Shown piece by piece: positions 12,101 to 27,600 of a stretch of 64,000 bases of DNA. Position numbers and translations under genes: made by a program. The DNA lies in assembly GCA_904063045.1 (NCBI GenBank), contig CAJFCJ010000012.1:62001-126000 (forward strand), read 5' to 3'. Below the pieces are notes generated by a model that was not told the DNA's origin, ran no database searches, and saw nothing but the letters and a program-made list of their open reading frames with translations. How positions within the stretch are numbered: position 1 is the stretch's first letter; each line of letters opens with the position of its first letter. This DNA comes from Dimorphilus gyrociliatus (lineage: Eukaryota; Annelida; Polychaeta; Dinophilidae).

Positions 12101-13832
12101 ATGAATATTTTATAAGATAGTGAACATTATTTTAAAATGCGCTTATAGTATATTAATCAATTATTAACATGTATTAAATATACTTGTTAAAATGAAAATA
12201 TAGGGCTATTTTTTTATTATTTCTAATATTTTACAGGTTTTTGACTGTAAAGTTAGGATATATTTATAAAGAATATTATGCTTTAGGGATATTTTCTATT
12301 TATTATATACAATTACAAATGAAAGATTAAAACCTGTGCTTGTTTGATTCTTATTTTGAACAAATTAAACAAAGCTTGTAGAAGTAGAATTAACATAAAT
12401 ATATATACTATATATATATACTGTATATTAGTATAATATGATATAAGTAATTTAATAGTAATAAAAATATCAACAACGACCCATTACAAAGAGAAGATCA
12501 AATCGTCTTTCCTTGTATAAACATCACACCTCTAATGGGTTTCTAGCCGCTAGGCTTTGGATGCAAATCGTATTTTGGCCAGCAGAATATCATACTATTT
12601 ATATACAAAATAAAGGTCTCAAATATTAGTTGAAGAAAGTAATTCTATTATTCATATAAGTTTTTAATTAATATTCAAATGATATAGCAAACAGATGGTT
12701 TATTTATGGTCTTGTTCTGTAGAGAATTTCTTATAAAAAATATAGATTTGAATATATATCATTTTCTCTTTTTGATTATTTATCCATCGATTATATTAAT
12801 CACTGATGAAATCAGTATTGGTTAGATTGGATTAACAGGATATGTTACCGTCTATTGGATAATTTCAAAGAAACAAATCGAAACCATACTTTTATAATCT
12901 AACCTCTATTTTTGTAATGGCTTTCAACCAGCTTAGAGATTATTTTAATGTTTGTAACTTACTAACCGGGTAAATCTTATAAGATTAGTTTTTCACTTTC
13001 TTTCATCAAGATTATAGATTAACAAGCAGCAGCAGTATGATTTGCTCTAGGTGTTAATACTCTCATTTTTAAGCTTTCTTTTCTGATAGCGTTACTACTC
13101 TATGGTGACGTAATATATATATATACAATATGTGTGCTGGGGTATATCCCTAATGATTTTTATATTTTTCTTCCGCTTATGTGCAAGGAATATAGATGGT
13201 AAAATAAACTCTCCCACAAGTCCGGTTAGTAGCCCTTTTCTCCCTTCAAGATAAAGTAGCAAACTCTTCTCTCTTAAAGAAATCAACCAGTCATCTCCTT
13301 ACTTTATATAAAATACTTAGTTACAGAGGCCTTGCGCGAGTATAGATAAGGTCGATTGGACAAAAAAGTTGCCTCTTAAGACGCTAAAACCAACGTCATT
13401 TTCAAACTCCAACCGCAGGCAGTTTGCAGTCCCGTTGGGTCTACTGCAATAAGTTTGTTTAGTTAACGTTTGGCTGTGCTGGCAGTTTGTTTGTCGATTA
13501 TGACCACCTGCAGCGTTTTCCGACTTTGATGCTAATTCAGTTTGCCCTAGGAGTTGTAAGGTTTTTTTCGTCGCAAATTAATTGTTCCTACTGCTGATTA
13601 GATTGATTGCTCTAGTATTTTTAGTACTATACATAGTATTACTCATTAATTCCGGTATGTAAATATAACTGTGTACTAATATATAGAATTACGCTGTGCT
13701 GTATTTTGGCTGATAGATTTGTAGATAAACGTAGCCAAATATTAAAATAAACTAGAAAAAAACATTTTTAGTAAAGGAAGGAATATATAAATAAAATAAT
13801 ATTGCACATATAAATTCTATATATATATACAG

Positions 13833-13863
<31 letters not shown>

Positions 13864-16800
13864 TTATACTGTATCTAATATAACATTGTTTTGCATGGTA
13901 TCCTTACAAATATATTCTACCACAATGGTGAAAATATGTTCTTTTTTCAAAAAGAAAAAATCATTAAATACTCTCTTTCAGATGGATTTATCTCAAAGGG
14001 GGTGAGAGATAAAGAGAGTGAGGCTGCGACAGCTATAAAAGAGGGATGAAAAAAAAAGGTGAATGAAACACAGACAGCAAAATAAGAGAGTTTTACTATT
14101 TAAAAGAATACTATCAAACTAATAAAGGAAGAGTAACTCTGATTTTTCATAAGATTTCTATACCGAGCACATAGAGCGCAATGTACTTAAAAAACATGGA
14201 AAAGCTATTCCAATTTAATCAGATTTATTCACTGCAGGAATGAAGTAGATTATCTTGGAGAAGTTAATTACTTATTACCTTGCCTTAAATCTCCGGGATA
14301 TTAAATCCTCCCAGATCCTGGATTGTTCTCATCGTAAACCTAATTGGTGTCACCATATAAAAAATAGTCTTTAATAGAATAGTGAGAGAGAGTGACAAAA
14401 ATAGATGGAAAGAGTGAGAAATAATAAAATAGTTGATCAAAGACATGTAAATTTATTCATTATGTCATTCAAGTGTTATATTCACTATCATTTTTATTGA
14501 TTTTCTTAAAGTAACAAAATATTAATAGTTAACTTTATTCATTAAATTCTTTATTCTCACATTATTCCATAGATGGCGCCATTTAGTCTTATCAAGTAGT
14601 AAAACTAATTTGATCCTTCTAACTCTAAAAGTTAATGAGAATTGGAGGAAAAAAATGTCAGACGAGCTTCTACTTAAATATTTTTAAAGAAGTTTTGCCT
14701 AGTTTGTATTTCTCAATCAATAAATGCATGGATATTATATCTATAAACTTATGATTTGATGATTTTAATGGTTTCAAGTTTTATGGATTCTTACACTTTT
14801 CTGTACCATAAAGATAAAAGGTAGAGAGAATTCTACCTACAAACTTGACTGAGATTGATTTCTCTATTACAGATTATACTGTAACTGCACTTAGATTGTA
14901 GCCTATATATAGACCGCACGTGTACTATGCATCAAACTTCATTCACTGAGTACCGAATAATTAGGATATGTACGAAAAAAATGCTCCATCAACTTTTATA
15001 GAAAGTTATTAAACGAAATTAGAGCAATATAAAAAACGTACAAACCTGAATAGGACAACTTGCAAACACAATTTCCATCATAACATTGCGCATGCTCGTG
15101 ACAATTCTTGCAAAACCGACTATCTGACGGCTTTTTATCTTGGTCACATCCGCCGTCTAATCGAAGTTTCGAACCTTTATTTTCAAATACACAATACACT
15201 GCTCTTTTTCGGTTATTACGCTCTGTTGTCATCCATTTGAATATTGGACAAGAAGGTTGTTTGCATTCTCTATTGAAAATAACAAAAGATTTCTTTGTTA
15301 AATATAGATGTCACGTAAAATTTTGCAATTGATTGATTACTATTTAATATTTCTATTTATAATTAAAAAAAAGACACGTCTCTCTTTTGGCATAAAAATA
15401 TATTAAAGGTAGACAATCAGACAAGACAAATCTTTAAGATTGGCTTCAAAGGGGAAAATATATGTTTAATTACCAACCAATGATTCCTAAAAAGATACAT
15501 TTTCCTAAAATTTGTTTCTACTCTTTGATATAGATGATTTCCTGTCGAACGTTTCTCTTTATAGAAAATTTTTTTCCGCCACTTTTTACAACAAAAGAGA
15601 AACTTTTCACATTTTCTTTTTTTGCCAATATCGATAAAAAATAAAAAAGAATAACAAAAAATATTTATATTTTATCGATAAATCAATCTTTTTCTTTGAA
15701 ATCAAAATACATTAACAAAGTTAAACTAGAGAAGGATTTTCGATTAAAATCACTAAGCTATTCTTACAATAATAACACTGTAAAAAAATTTTGATAATCT
15801 AATGTTTCATTGTTTTTCTTTTATTAATCAAAGTTTAACAATAAAAAGTGACGGTATATAACTCTTAATTAGAATTGATTACAATATAAATTAATCTCTT
15901 TAGAGAGGAGAGACATCTTCCGTTATTTTATTAAATTACTCATAAGGTTAACTAAGATATTCTGTTAAAATGTTTCATGATCAGAATGATTTCAAAATTA
16001 GAGCTGTAGAAAAAATGTCTTCTGTAAAAAAATCTTAAGCCTATTCTTGAATTGTATAGGATCTTTACAAAGTCGGTTTCCTAACCTATTTACTCTAAAG
16101 AAAAAGGGTTAAGTGGTGAGAAAAAATCGCTCTTCTCTAACATAAAAAAAGATGTCTGAACGATAGGAGTTCTTTATATGGAAGGCTGAAATTTAAATAG
16201 CCGAAAAATAGAATCATTTCCGCAGTATGAAATTTTACTCTTTTTTTATAAAGTTATCGACTTCTGTACAACAGTTGACCTATATTATTCGTTCACCCAT
16301 TTTAGCCTTACTTAAAAACTATAGACGCCTACCCACGTGACAAATTAGGCTCACGGGTGCTATATTTTCTCGTTATTTAGCCATCTCATCTAAACGGCTT
16401 CTGAAAATAGACGCCTATACCTGACATAGCAGTATATCATTGGCTCTTTAAGCTTTTATTTAAAGTGTTTCTTATCAATATTTTACAGGGAGCAGAGAAA
16501 ATTTCGCTAATTTTACGGACTATTTATATTAATTAATTGATACGTTAAATCACTAAACTATGAAATTTTTTACTAATCAATTAATTAATTTATTAATTAT
16601 TTACGTCTTCAATTCTTAGATAAAATAATCAAAGATCATTGATAGAAGGATCTCTACAAATAAGATTTTCTATTATTAATTCATGAGAGGACCGACTTTT
16701 TAGACGATCCACTCACGTTTGTAGCCAATGACCCCGTTCAAATAAATAGCTCAAATAGTAAGATCAAACTTGTATATCAGTGACATATATTCATGACAAA

Positions 16801-19800
16801 CATATACCTTAATCCTATAACTTTCTGTTACTGTTTTGGTTTTTTTTCCCATTCAATTAATTAGTAAATAATATATTTAAAGTGTGATATATATGTATTT
16901 CTTTTTCTGGGAATGATAATGTAATGATAGTCCTTTAAAAGAAAATAAGAATATAATATCTTTCTTTTCTCCTCCCTTTCTCTCTTATTCTTTAGAATTA
17001 AAGAAGGCGTGAAAGGAGTCTACAATAGAAATTTTCTTACAATGCTCCCTAATGAACTCTAAAGAGTAGTGTGAATAATGATTACATTTCTTTTTCATCG
17101 AAATTGGTAATTTAATTGATTTTTTGATTGAATATTATAAACGTACCTCTCTTTTAGACCTTCCTCAGAACATCGAGCTCCGTTTGTGGCTCTTCTGACG
17201 ACTGACCTAGATTTATAACTGATTCCCTTTGATGTCTTACAATCAAGGAAACACGGACCCCATTCGGACCATTCAGTTATAATGCAATCACCAGGGCAAG
17301 GTATATAACAAGATTCTTCAGTTTTTGGTTTTTGCAGTTTACAACCTTCTTCAATCCTTCGACCATCGCTTCTTTCGCAATAAACAGTCCTATGTCTAGT
17401 TCCCTGACCACATTGACCATACCCAGCTGAACATTCAGACCAATCACTTGTCGACCATGAAAATTTGTAACAGGGTATTATTTTACAATAGCTCTTCTGT
17501 TCTAAGTCACTTTCTTTTGGGCATGGCCTCCCATAATTTACTGGCTGTTGTAAAATTCTTCTAGTTCTGACTTTTATCATTTTAGGACCACATGTTTTAG
17601 AGCAAGAAGACCAGGATGACCAGGGAGACAGCTGACAATCTCTATCGCATTCTACACGACATGTCTCTTTGTTTGTCAAATGCTTTTTTTCACAATATGT
17701 GTGTGATACAATCATACTGTCATGAAGTCTCACGCAATTCAATGGCCTTAAACGTTGTCCAACACCGCATGTTGAGCCGTTTAGTATACAATCCGTCCAT
17801 TCGCCTAATTTCCATTTGTAATCCCGGCAGGCACACTCCTGTTCTTCCGTTAACCTGTCGCATTTTTTGGCTTCTCCCCTCCTTTCTTTCTCAATTTTTC
17901 TCGTTCTTTTTCTTCTATATTTCATGCAGTCGCATGGCGACCATACAGACCAGTGGCTTAATTTGCAGTCGCCTGTGGGCGTTTTTTGGCAGTCAATATA
18001 CTGTTATTAGTTAGGTCACGTGATTTTTTGCCTAGATTGAAGTTAGTTTTGCATTTTATTATCAAGTTATAATGCTGTATTGTTACACTTGCAACCGTAT
18101 CATAAGAATACAATTTTTAATTAGTTTACTTGGATTTATCCGTGATACTGGATTCTTTACATTAGTACAAAAGAATCTTATCGAAAGTAAAGTTGATTAG
18201 GGTTATTGCTGACAAAAATTAAATGAAAAATTAAAGACTTTCCCATTTAAATTAGTATTTACATGAGCGTCATAAAATAACTTAGAATGCCAATTAACTT
18301 TTGCTATTATATCTGACTTTGCTGAGTAATGTTGACAAAACTTAAAATTGCATTTAGGGCTAACGCTATTATCATCTGGAACCAATGGTTAACTAGGCTC
18401 GCAGCTAGATAAAATTAATCAGTATAAAAGGGACATATATTGGAACGGTCTAAAGGTCGTGCGATCCTTTCTTTCATGCTCCATCAGTAAGCAAATAGCG
18501 CTCCATCAAAATAAATACCCTGAAAATTTTTTTAAAAGACCCTTATACAACTCTTTTGTCATTCTTTTAGAAAAAACTACCAAAAACTAATAAAGGATGA
18601 TTGGTGCTATTTTTTCTTTATATCTTTGACCTTGACAGGTTTTTAGTTAAAAGAAAAATCTCACCGACACAAGCATTATCGCAAATTTCCTCCGTCTTAG
18701 GTTTCGGCGCTAATCGAAGACAGAGACTTTCGCTTCCGGCTGGACATGTAACGCTTCTATTTTGGATACCTTCTCCACAACTTTCTTTTGATTCACAGGA
18801 GCCCCAATCTCCAACCTTCCATTCTAATTCATGACAATCACGCTGTGTACAAACGCGCTTTTCTTTTAAAGGACGACAAGGACGCCCTGTGAGCCCTGGC
18901 CTAAGGTCAATACTTCTATTTCGATACTGAATGCCTTCACCACACGCTTCCAAGCAAGAAGACCAAGGCTGCCAATTGGAAAGCTTGCAATCAATAGGCC
19001 TCTTGACAGAGCAGGACCGTCTGGTCTGAGGCATATGTTTTGGGCAGAATTTGTTTGAAACAAATGTTTCAATGGAATCATTGATTTTAACACAAGACAC
19101 TTGACGCTTAAGAACACCAGGGCCATAAGTTTCATTCTTAATTATACAAGATCCCCAAGACCCTAATTTCCATTTAAACATGGGGCACGTTTGATTGTTG
19201 CATGGTTGACGTTCTTCTAGGCGTACAGAATGAATACGAGAACATAATTCTTCTAATTCAAGATTATCACCAAATTCCTTAATTTGTCGATATCTAACAC
19301 GATAGCCAGAAGTTTCATTAGGAGTTTTGCATGAATGATTACACTGTCCAAATGCTGACCACTCGGTTAAGATACAATCTCCAGCACAAGGAATGAAGCA
19401 ACTCTCCTCAGTGGCTGGTTTTGGGCGTTTTTCAGCACAGATTGCTATTTAGATATAAAACAAATAAAAGGCTTATTAAACTTTCTAGTATACACGCAGA
19501 CTTCCTATAAATATAAATAACGTAAGATGAGTTGAAAGAACAGATTTTTTAATTACTTTTAGTACCAATTTCTATAAATATTGTATAAACTAGAAGCAAT
19601 ATTACGGCTTTAGAATAGCCTAATATCCTTCATTTATTACTGCTGGGAGTTTATCGTCATATTTGATTAGTGTTTTCTTTCAATCGATATTTTATAATAC
19701 CCACTTATTATAGTAAAATAAGGTAATTATCCAATTATTCAAAAAGTAAGTTATCGTCAAATTACACCATCCATTTTCATTACACGCCCTCAATAAACTT

Positions 19801-21592
19801 TAGTAGGGGGAAGAGAGGAAGAAAAATTACTAAAAATTATTTCTCTAACAAACTGCTTATATAACGATAAAAAGTTAATTTAAAAGAATAATCAGATTTC
19901 ATTTGGCTGTTCTATGTTTTAATTTAACCCATACATCATTCTATATTCATATATCTAAATAGAATGTGTAAAGAATGTTTAGGGGCTAACTTTCTTCCCG
20001 AAAATATGAAATGAAATATTATTACAGATCCATTTCAACACTTTTATAGAGCATTACGACATGTCACGCAAGGTTACCGTCCTAAAAAAGTCATGCGAAA
20101 GAACTATAATAAATGATAAAAATATTGCCTAGGATATAACTATTCTCATCTTTTTAATGGAAAAGGAATATTAGGAAGGAAAAGTATGAGCTTACATTCA
20201 CTGATAGTTCTGTTTCGCCCATCATTTTTTTCCTCGCATATAATCTTTCTTTTCCTCTTACCATATCCGCATAAAAATTTGTTTGAAACCGTACAATTTT
20301 TCCACTCAAACTCCTTCCAATCAATCCTTTTACAGGATCTTACTTTACACTTTTCCTCCACTGTTTGTACTCCATCGCCTGATAGGTTGCCCGGACATTT
20401 TTTACCATTTCCCACCGGTAGAATATCGATTCGTCTCCATCTTTGTCGTGTTCCCTCCCCGCATGTTTGGGAGCATGGCGACCACTCATTCCACATTGTC
20501 ATTTTACAATTAGATGAACACAATATTGTACAGGCTTTTTTTGGTTTTGGTTTGAGACTTACATCACATAAGTCTTCATCTACAACATTTTTTGTAGACG
20601 GATCAATGCAAGTAACACTCCTCTCTTGTATTCCTTTGTTCTCTCCACAGTCGGCTCCTATTTTCTTACAATTTGACCATCGACTGACGTTCCATAAATA
20701 CTCTATACAACGTTTTGGAGGACAATTCGTAGTTTCTTTTAAATCTTCATCTGAAACACAACGACCAGTAATCTTTCCACGTTCGCGAACGGATTTGGTG
20801 CGGGTTTTATGGCCTTGTCCACAGGTAACGGAGCAGTCCGACCACTCTGTCCACTCGCTGACTTGACAGTCCAAGCCATTTGAGCAAGGCTTATAGCAAT
20901 TCTTAGTTGAAAGTGGTTTGGTACCTCCTGACAATTCGCATTTATGATCATCTTCTACCTCTTTACTGTTCACATCAAAACAATGAATCGTTCTACTAGA
21001 AATTCCCTTTCCGCAAAGTCTATTGTCTTCGGGTGAGCATTCCGACCAGGGACCTGGAAAGTAATTATAATTTATTTTATTGATATTTTATTTATGGCGT
21101 TTTCGCATCAAACCATCACCTTTTACTATCTTTTTAACTTTACATACATGATTTAAAAAGAATGAGTGTGAGAGTGCAAGACTGTTATTTCGCCCTCTTC
21201 TATACATCTACTTTACGAGTTAAAAGAGGCGAGAAGGCCTTGACAAACGATACTAAAAAAATACCGAAACATTGATAAACCGACTGTAGTGAAATGAAAA
21301 GATCTTTCCGTATGATTAGACTATATCTCCAGCTGCCAGCATGTCATTGTTATCATAATCTATATACCAAATTTGATCCTATTACGTTGAATGAGACTTT
21401 GCTATTACTTTTTTTTATTACAAAAAGTTAATTAACTACAAAAATTAAGTATTTTTGTCTATCTGCAAAGATTCGTTTAATCGTTAAGTAAAATAAATAA
21501 TATTGATTTAGGCCTATAAAATCACTGTTTTGTATTATGATAAAGTACATTTAAAAAAAGATGAAGATTATCAGTGAAATAAGTTAATCTCC

Positions 21593-21631
<39 letters not shown>

Positions 21632-24600
21632 AAATATATATAAATATCGTTATAGTATTCGATTTGTAGCCTATAGTAAAATTATTTATATAAGATATTT
21701 ATACGAACAAACAGTATCTGTGTCCTTAATGAAGTATTATTTCTTTATTGAATTTTCTGAAATGGTGGTTCTCTAGATTTTCATTACTTTCTTTCAAATA
21801 GCTCATTCATTTTAGTAATTTGTTTTGTTTTCTTTACCAACGAGTCTCCTTACCATTTATATATATATATATATATATAGAGTTTACGTGAGCTATTTTA
21901 TCAAGATTTTGCAGGATGGTTTATATATATACAAGTATATATATATAATGTATTTAAATATATACAATAGAGCTACTTGATTAACTGTAAATTCTGTTAA
22001 ATGTAATAAAATGACGTAATACTTGGTTATATTTCATAAATCTTTTTTCTTATCAAATAAAATGACAATTAGCACAGTAAAGCCTGAGAAAATCTAATAA
22101 ACATTCGTTAAATATCTAATTAATATTTCTAGCCTAAATTTGAGATTGAGCTGGGCTTAGATAGCTGTCAATAAGAATAAATTACTTATATATAAATAGG
22201 TAAATAGGGATTTTAATACCTGTTTTATAAATACTAATAAAAATAGGTTATTGCTAGTGAAGAGGTAAAACAATTCTTTTCTTTATTCTTGAATGTGAAA
22301 CAGTATTCTATCACTTTTTTTCTAGTTAATTGGGGTTACAGTAATTTACGTTAATTTTCTAAAACAGGGTTTTACGATAGTTATTTACTTATTATATCTG
22401 TTATTTATTCCTTAACGTATAGAATATCGTTAGTTTTAGTATAAACACTATAATAATAGAAAAAGAAGGTTTAGATATAGTGTAAAGCTAGCCACATTTC
22501 ACGACGGGAAATAGAGACATGCGATTGGAAAATGTCAAATCTCTGACATGTATAGTGTTACCTAACCTAGATAAACTTACTAGCAGAATTAAAAGTTCTT
22601 TTTTGATGCTATATATGATGTATAATTTATTATATACCCTATACCTATAACTTATTTATTTGTAAAAGATGCATTCTTCTCTCTTAAAAAATCCTCCGTT
22701 GAGTAAATATAATTTTAAAAGTAAAGCAAAAAATCAATATAGACAGAGCTGCCGACTTAAAGTATTCCCACTGTTCTTGAAAAGTGTAATAAGAGGGAAA
22801 CATTCCAAAATCATCTATGAAGTAATCATCAAATTTAAGAGGGGAAGAGGGAGTAAAGAAGGAGGGAGAGAAGGAGAATGATTTAGTTTTTCTTATCCGC
22901 TATTTTGTAAATAGTCTTAAAATATTTAGAATATATATTTTTTTAGATGGTACAAATCAAAAATTATTCTTTTCAAGCAATATAAACAATATTTTGAATG
23001 TTACATTACTGAATAATTAAAAGAAGAATGATTTGTATAAAACCGATTGACTAATTACGTAGGTGTTTTACGTAATTACATCTCAAGTTAAAATCAACCG
23101 CTGCGTTTACTTGTTTGAGTAAAGTGCTTTAACACGTATTAATTTTCTTATTAGAGAGTAATGGAATATATTCAACTACATTTAAAATTTCACTATATAT
23201 CGTATATCCTGAATACATTTTACTATTATTCTTTATTTATATTTTATCCTTTTTCTCTTAGTTGGCTATGCTTTATTTTTTTAATTTAAAATAATATACA
23301 GGAATTTGGTTTATTTATTCGCATGATATGCTGTATAGAGAGCCTATTCAACTGGAAAATAAAATAACTAAAGAACATTTTATTAAGAAAATTGGAGAAA
23401 AGCAAATAAGTAAGAAAGAAAAACTACAGCAAAGATTTTGTTAATCTTTCAATTAAAGAAATTCAAATCGATACACATCGGAAGATGAGAGTAGGAGAGA
23501 GAATAGACGCGAAAGAGAAGAGGACAGGGTAAAAAAGAGAATAAGAGATTGAAAAGGGGAAAGTGAGAGGGAAAGCTCGATAAAACGCGTATTTTGCGGA
23601 CGACACGCTTAACTGACTGCAATTTCCTGCGAGTTTAGAGAAAAATCTCTGAAAGTAATCAAGACTCCTCTTATCGGAATTTTCTTTTAAAAACGTCTGA
23701 GAATACAAATTTTTCGTCTCTTTTCTCTCCTTTTTACTCCCTGTCGATTTATTTTTACTTTTAGATAACTTAATTTCGGTCGAGTGTGCGTAATATAAAA
23801 CTGACTTTATTAAAAGGAATGGTAAATGGACGTAATACCGTTATGAGAGAAAAATTGGTAGAGTGACTTTTAGAGAGAAAACAATTTGAAATCTTATATA
23901 CACTTTTCATTTATAACAAATATATTTATATAAATGAAGTTGTATACTTTGCGGTATACACTGTATATAGAAATATATATATATATATATATATATATTG
24001 TCTATGCTGTATTGTCTATCTGTGTTATTTACTTTAGTAGTACTTCTCTATAGGTAGTTACACGTTTTATCATGATACGAAATTTTTTACCGTTTCCGAT
24101 AATACAATATTTTAGCCATGTATAAAGTTTTTACTTACATTTTGTGTACTCAGAGGAAAATTCTATAGATAAAAAAAATGCTGCTTAAAATTCATGATAT
24201 ATATAATCTTTTATCTTTCTTTCGACTAAAAACCTTCATACCGACTCTCCTGATAATAAAAAAGAGTAACTCAATCCAGTAATTTAAATAAGAGATTCTG
24301 TTCTTCCTTGAAAAGTTAATATTTATCTGTCTCTTTTAAATTTCTTATTGAAATATCAACTATTTTCTCTTTTCACTAAATTCTTTTGTCTAATTTTTCC
24401 CTTTTTTCTCTCTCGATCTATTATTCCATTCACATATACTACTTAAATATTACACAGTTAACTTATTTAAACGCTGCCATTTTTTGTAAGAACGCTTTAA
24501 ATAAGATAATAACAAAGAGACTCAAAGATTTATCAATAACTTCAACAGACCAGAAAATTTCCTCAAAAAAAAATAAATTCTCACTTGACGAAACAATTTT

Positions 24601-27600
24601 CGGTTTCTTTTGTTCTTTCTCTGTTTTAAGTCATTATTAAAACACAGCATATTATTTTTTCTGATAAGTTTAATTAGCTTCGTTAATGATATTCAGATAT
24701 AAATAATTAAGCTTATAGAATTGAGAGAATTCTAATATGAATTCTTATCATTATTTCGTATGAATTATCATACTTTTTATTTAAAGAAAATATAATATTG
24801 AAATGTATTTTTTTTCGTTTGTCTCTTACAAAATGCTGATTAAAATGCTGGAAAATAATTGAAGAAATATTAGGAATGGAGAAATACCACAAGTTGTGCC
24901 AAACAAAAAATTAGCGAAAGAAAACATTCATCAAAAGACAGCGAAGCTAGCGAAACGATTATTTCCTGCCAACGTCAATTCAACAGCGCTAGCATCGGAC
25001 GTACGTCAAAAAGATTGATAAAAGTATAAAAAGAAACGAAGAAAGGCGTAAATTAATTGATGTTTACCAGTTTATTTAAGTATAAGTTTATATGAGGGAG
25101 GTTTATTGACAATTTTTAATGTGGAAGTAGTGAGTATTGTCAATTTTTGCCTTTAAAATTTTCATTTACCAGTTGATTATAAGAAGAGAAACTTTTTTAG
25201 GATATTGTAAATTGTCTACAGTTACGATAAATGGTTTGTTAACAACTCTCCCTTAATCAGAAGTCAAACAAAACAAAAAAGAAAAATATTAAGCATATTA
25301 CAAGAATTTATCTTAAATCTTCCTTTGTCATAACTTTCTTTAGTTTTAATCGTTTAATCGTCGAGTAAAATTTAAAATAAGTGGAATCGATAAGTAGGGC
25401 TATGTAAGTTTTTTGCTACTCATTTTACTCTGCTTCTGCCTATTTTGTCTTTGCTGTCGATATAACTTTTCCAGTTATATAAATAAACAAGAGAAGAGAT
25501 TCTCTGTTACTACTGAGGTTACCATAATATGCTTTAGAATACATTAGACGAAGTATTTAATGACTTTTTGCATGAACTACCTATTTAGATAATTTTTATA
25601 TTATTTTAGTGGAATTAACAGTAATTTTCTCCTATAAAAAGGGAAAATAACTGATATAGTTACCGTCTTTCCAATAAAGGCCCCACCGTTTGCATGATAT
25701 AAGGTCAATGGGTTTATCTTTATCACAGCCTAAGTGTTCCCTATCTTGTTCCGGTGTTAAAATCTCTCGTGTACGATGACTCATTCCCTCATGACATTCC
25801 GACCAAGATCCCCACTCTCCATATTCGCAACCAATATTACAAGGTAGTAGGCAAGCTCGCGTTGTGATCGGTTTAGGAGAGGCAACTGGAAAAAAGGAAG
25901 GAAACATAAATAGATAGATAGAAATGGTGGAGCTTATCAAATCAAGTTTGACAAGGGCCAAGTGGACTAGGTCCCCACTCTGATTTTTCTGCATTTTTGG
26001 CACGACTTCATTCATGGACCCCTTCACGAAACTCTTAAGAAATAGACTTTTCTTTGAGAAAATATAACTTATATAGCATTGCACATCTTGAAAACTATAC
26101 GTTACTCTTGTTTATTTTACTATTTATTTTATTTAAATTGCAATAGTGTTGGTTTTTTGTTGTTGCTGTTTTCATCTATTCTAAATTATGCATAAATTCA
26201 GAATGGCTGTTAATTAATTAGCTGTAAATATATTTAAAATACTGTTCTACTCTATGCTATACTGTATAACTACATACTATGCTATCTTTACAATATATTG
26301 TATAGATATTTGTAAGCGATATGCTTGTAGACTAGGCTTTTTCATTTAAGCATGACAGTATTAGAGATAGTACTATAAATCCTTTCGTACTTCTTAATAC
26401 AAATATTATTGTTCTGAAAGAAAGTGTCAATGCTCTAGTCGTTTTCTATTATTCTCTTTTATTGTATGGATTAAATTGTGCACGAAATATTGTTACCAAC
26501 AGATAATTTTCGGAGTGAGATTAGCCTTTAATTAGAAAGTTTAAATTATAGAGAATTGAGGACTATCTTCCTAAAGATGGGAAGCTATCATAACCAATCT
26601 GTTATTAAAGTCTTTGCATCTTTCAATAATTCTATAGCATCTTGTTACACATTTTTTTCATAGGGTTATATATACTGTAGATATAAATATATATAATATA
26701 TATACAAAGTAGAACAATTGATGACAAGAACAATGGAAGTGGGTTGCTAGGAGTGAGACTTGCGTGCAATTCGGCTTTGACTTATCGATTTATGTTGAAT
26801 CATTTGATTCATATCGGATTATGTACGCTTTTGTTACACATTTCCTATTAATATTATAATTTTTGGGTAGAATGTCAGTATTTCCGAGTATTTTTTTCTT
26901 GTATGCAATATATTTTCTGAGAAATGTAAAACACATCAATTTGTAATAATTTGGCAAAAAAATTAACAACCAATGAAGAAGGAAATATATTACATGTTTC
27001 ATAAATCCTTATTATATATATACTATATGCGTATTTAAAATAAATGATTTGTTAAGACTTGCTTCTCATTAATCACACATCATATTTACTATAAATCTAT
27101 ATAAATTATCTTAATTTACCGTATAATTTATAATAATATGTTATTAATATCACTTATTTCTATTTTAATCATTGATTAAGGAGAATATTGACACTCACGT
27201 ATCGAATTGAGAAAACGTTTTCGGACAAGTACTATTTCCCTATTTCACGCTCAAGTGCCTTAAATATCACAGTTTTGATCGAATCAACTTAAAATAATTT
27301 AAATTTCTAATCTAACATCAATTCCATTTGCCGAGTAATTGTTAATTAGTCGATCTCATAAGTTATGTAATTATGCAGTCAAGTCACTTTGTATAAAAGT
27401 AAAAAAAACACATTTGTATCTCACTTGTTCAATACTAATATATGATGTTTTATTTATTTAATGGGGTTTAAGTTTTCTCTCCAGCTCTTTTCTCTGTCTA
27501 ACTCATCCCTTTTGCGTGAAATTATCAACGAACGATTATTTCGTCTAATTAACTCTTTAAAACCTAATTACTATCTGTCATGCTGCAGCAAACAAGTCTA

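Larger units (their letters stand above)
10309..15045 (-). other. THSD7 long intron with CT microsatellite and GC-richer island
   Basis: This 4.7-kb intron holds a (CT)n tract (10931-10979), a (TA)n tract (13818-13862), and a GC-richer segment at about 13321-13570 that stands out from its surroundings. The short open frames are mostly low-complexity translations. No TSP1 or EGF cysteine pattern is present, so I see no missed constitutive exon. Confidence 0.65.

Noticed and set aside
20186-20866. 226-codon plus-strand open frame inside THSD7
   Set aside because: It is the antisense shadow of the large TSP1 exon 21053-20196, which carries the conserved Trp/Cys pattern.
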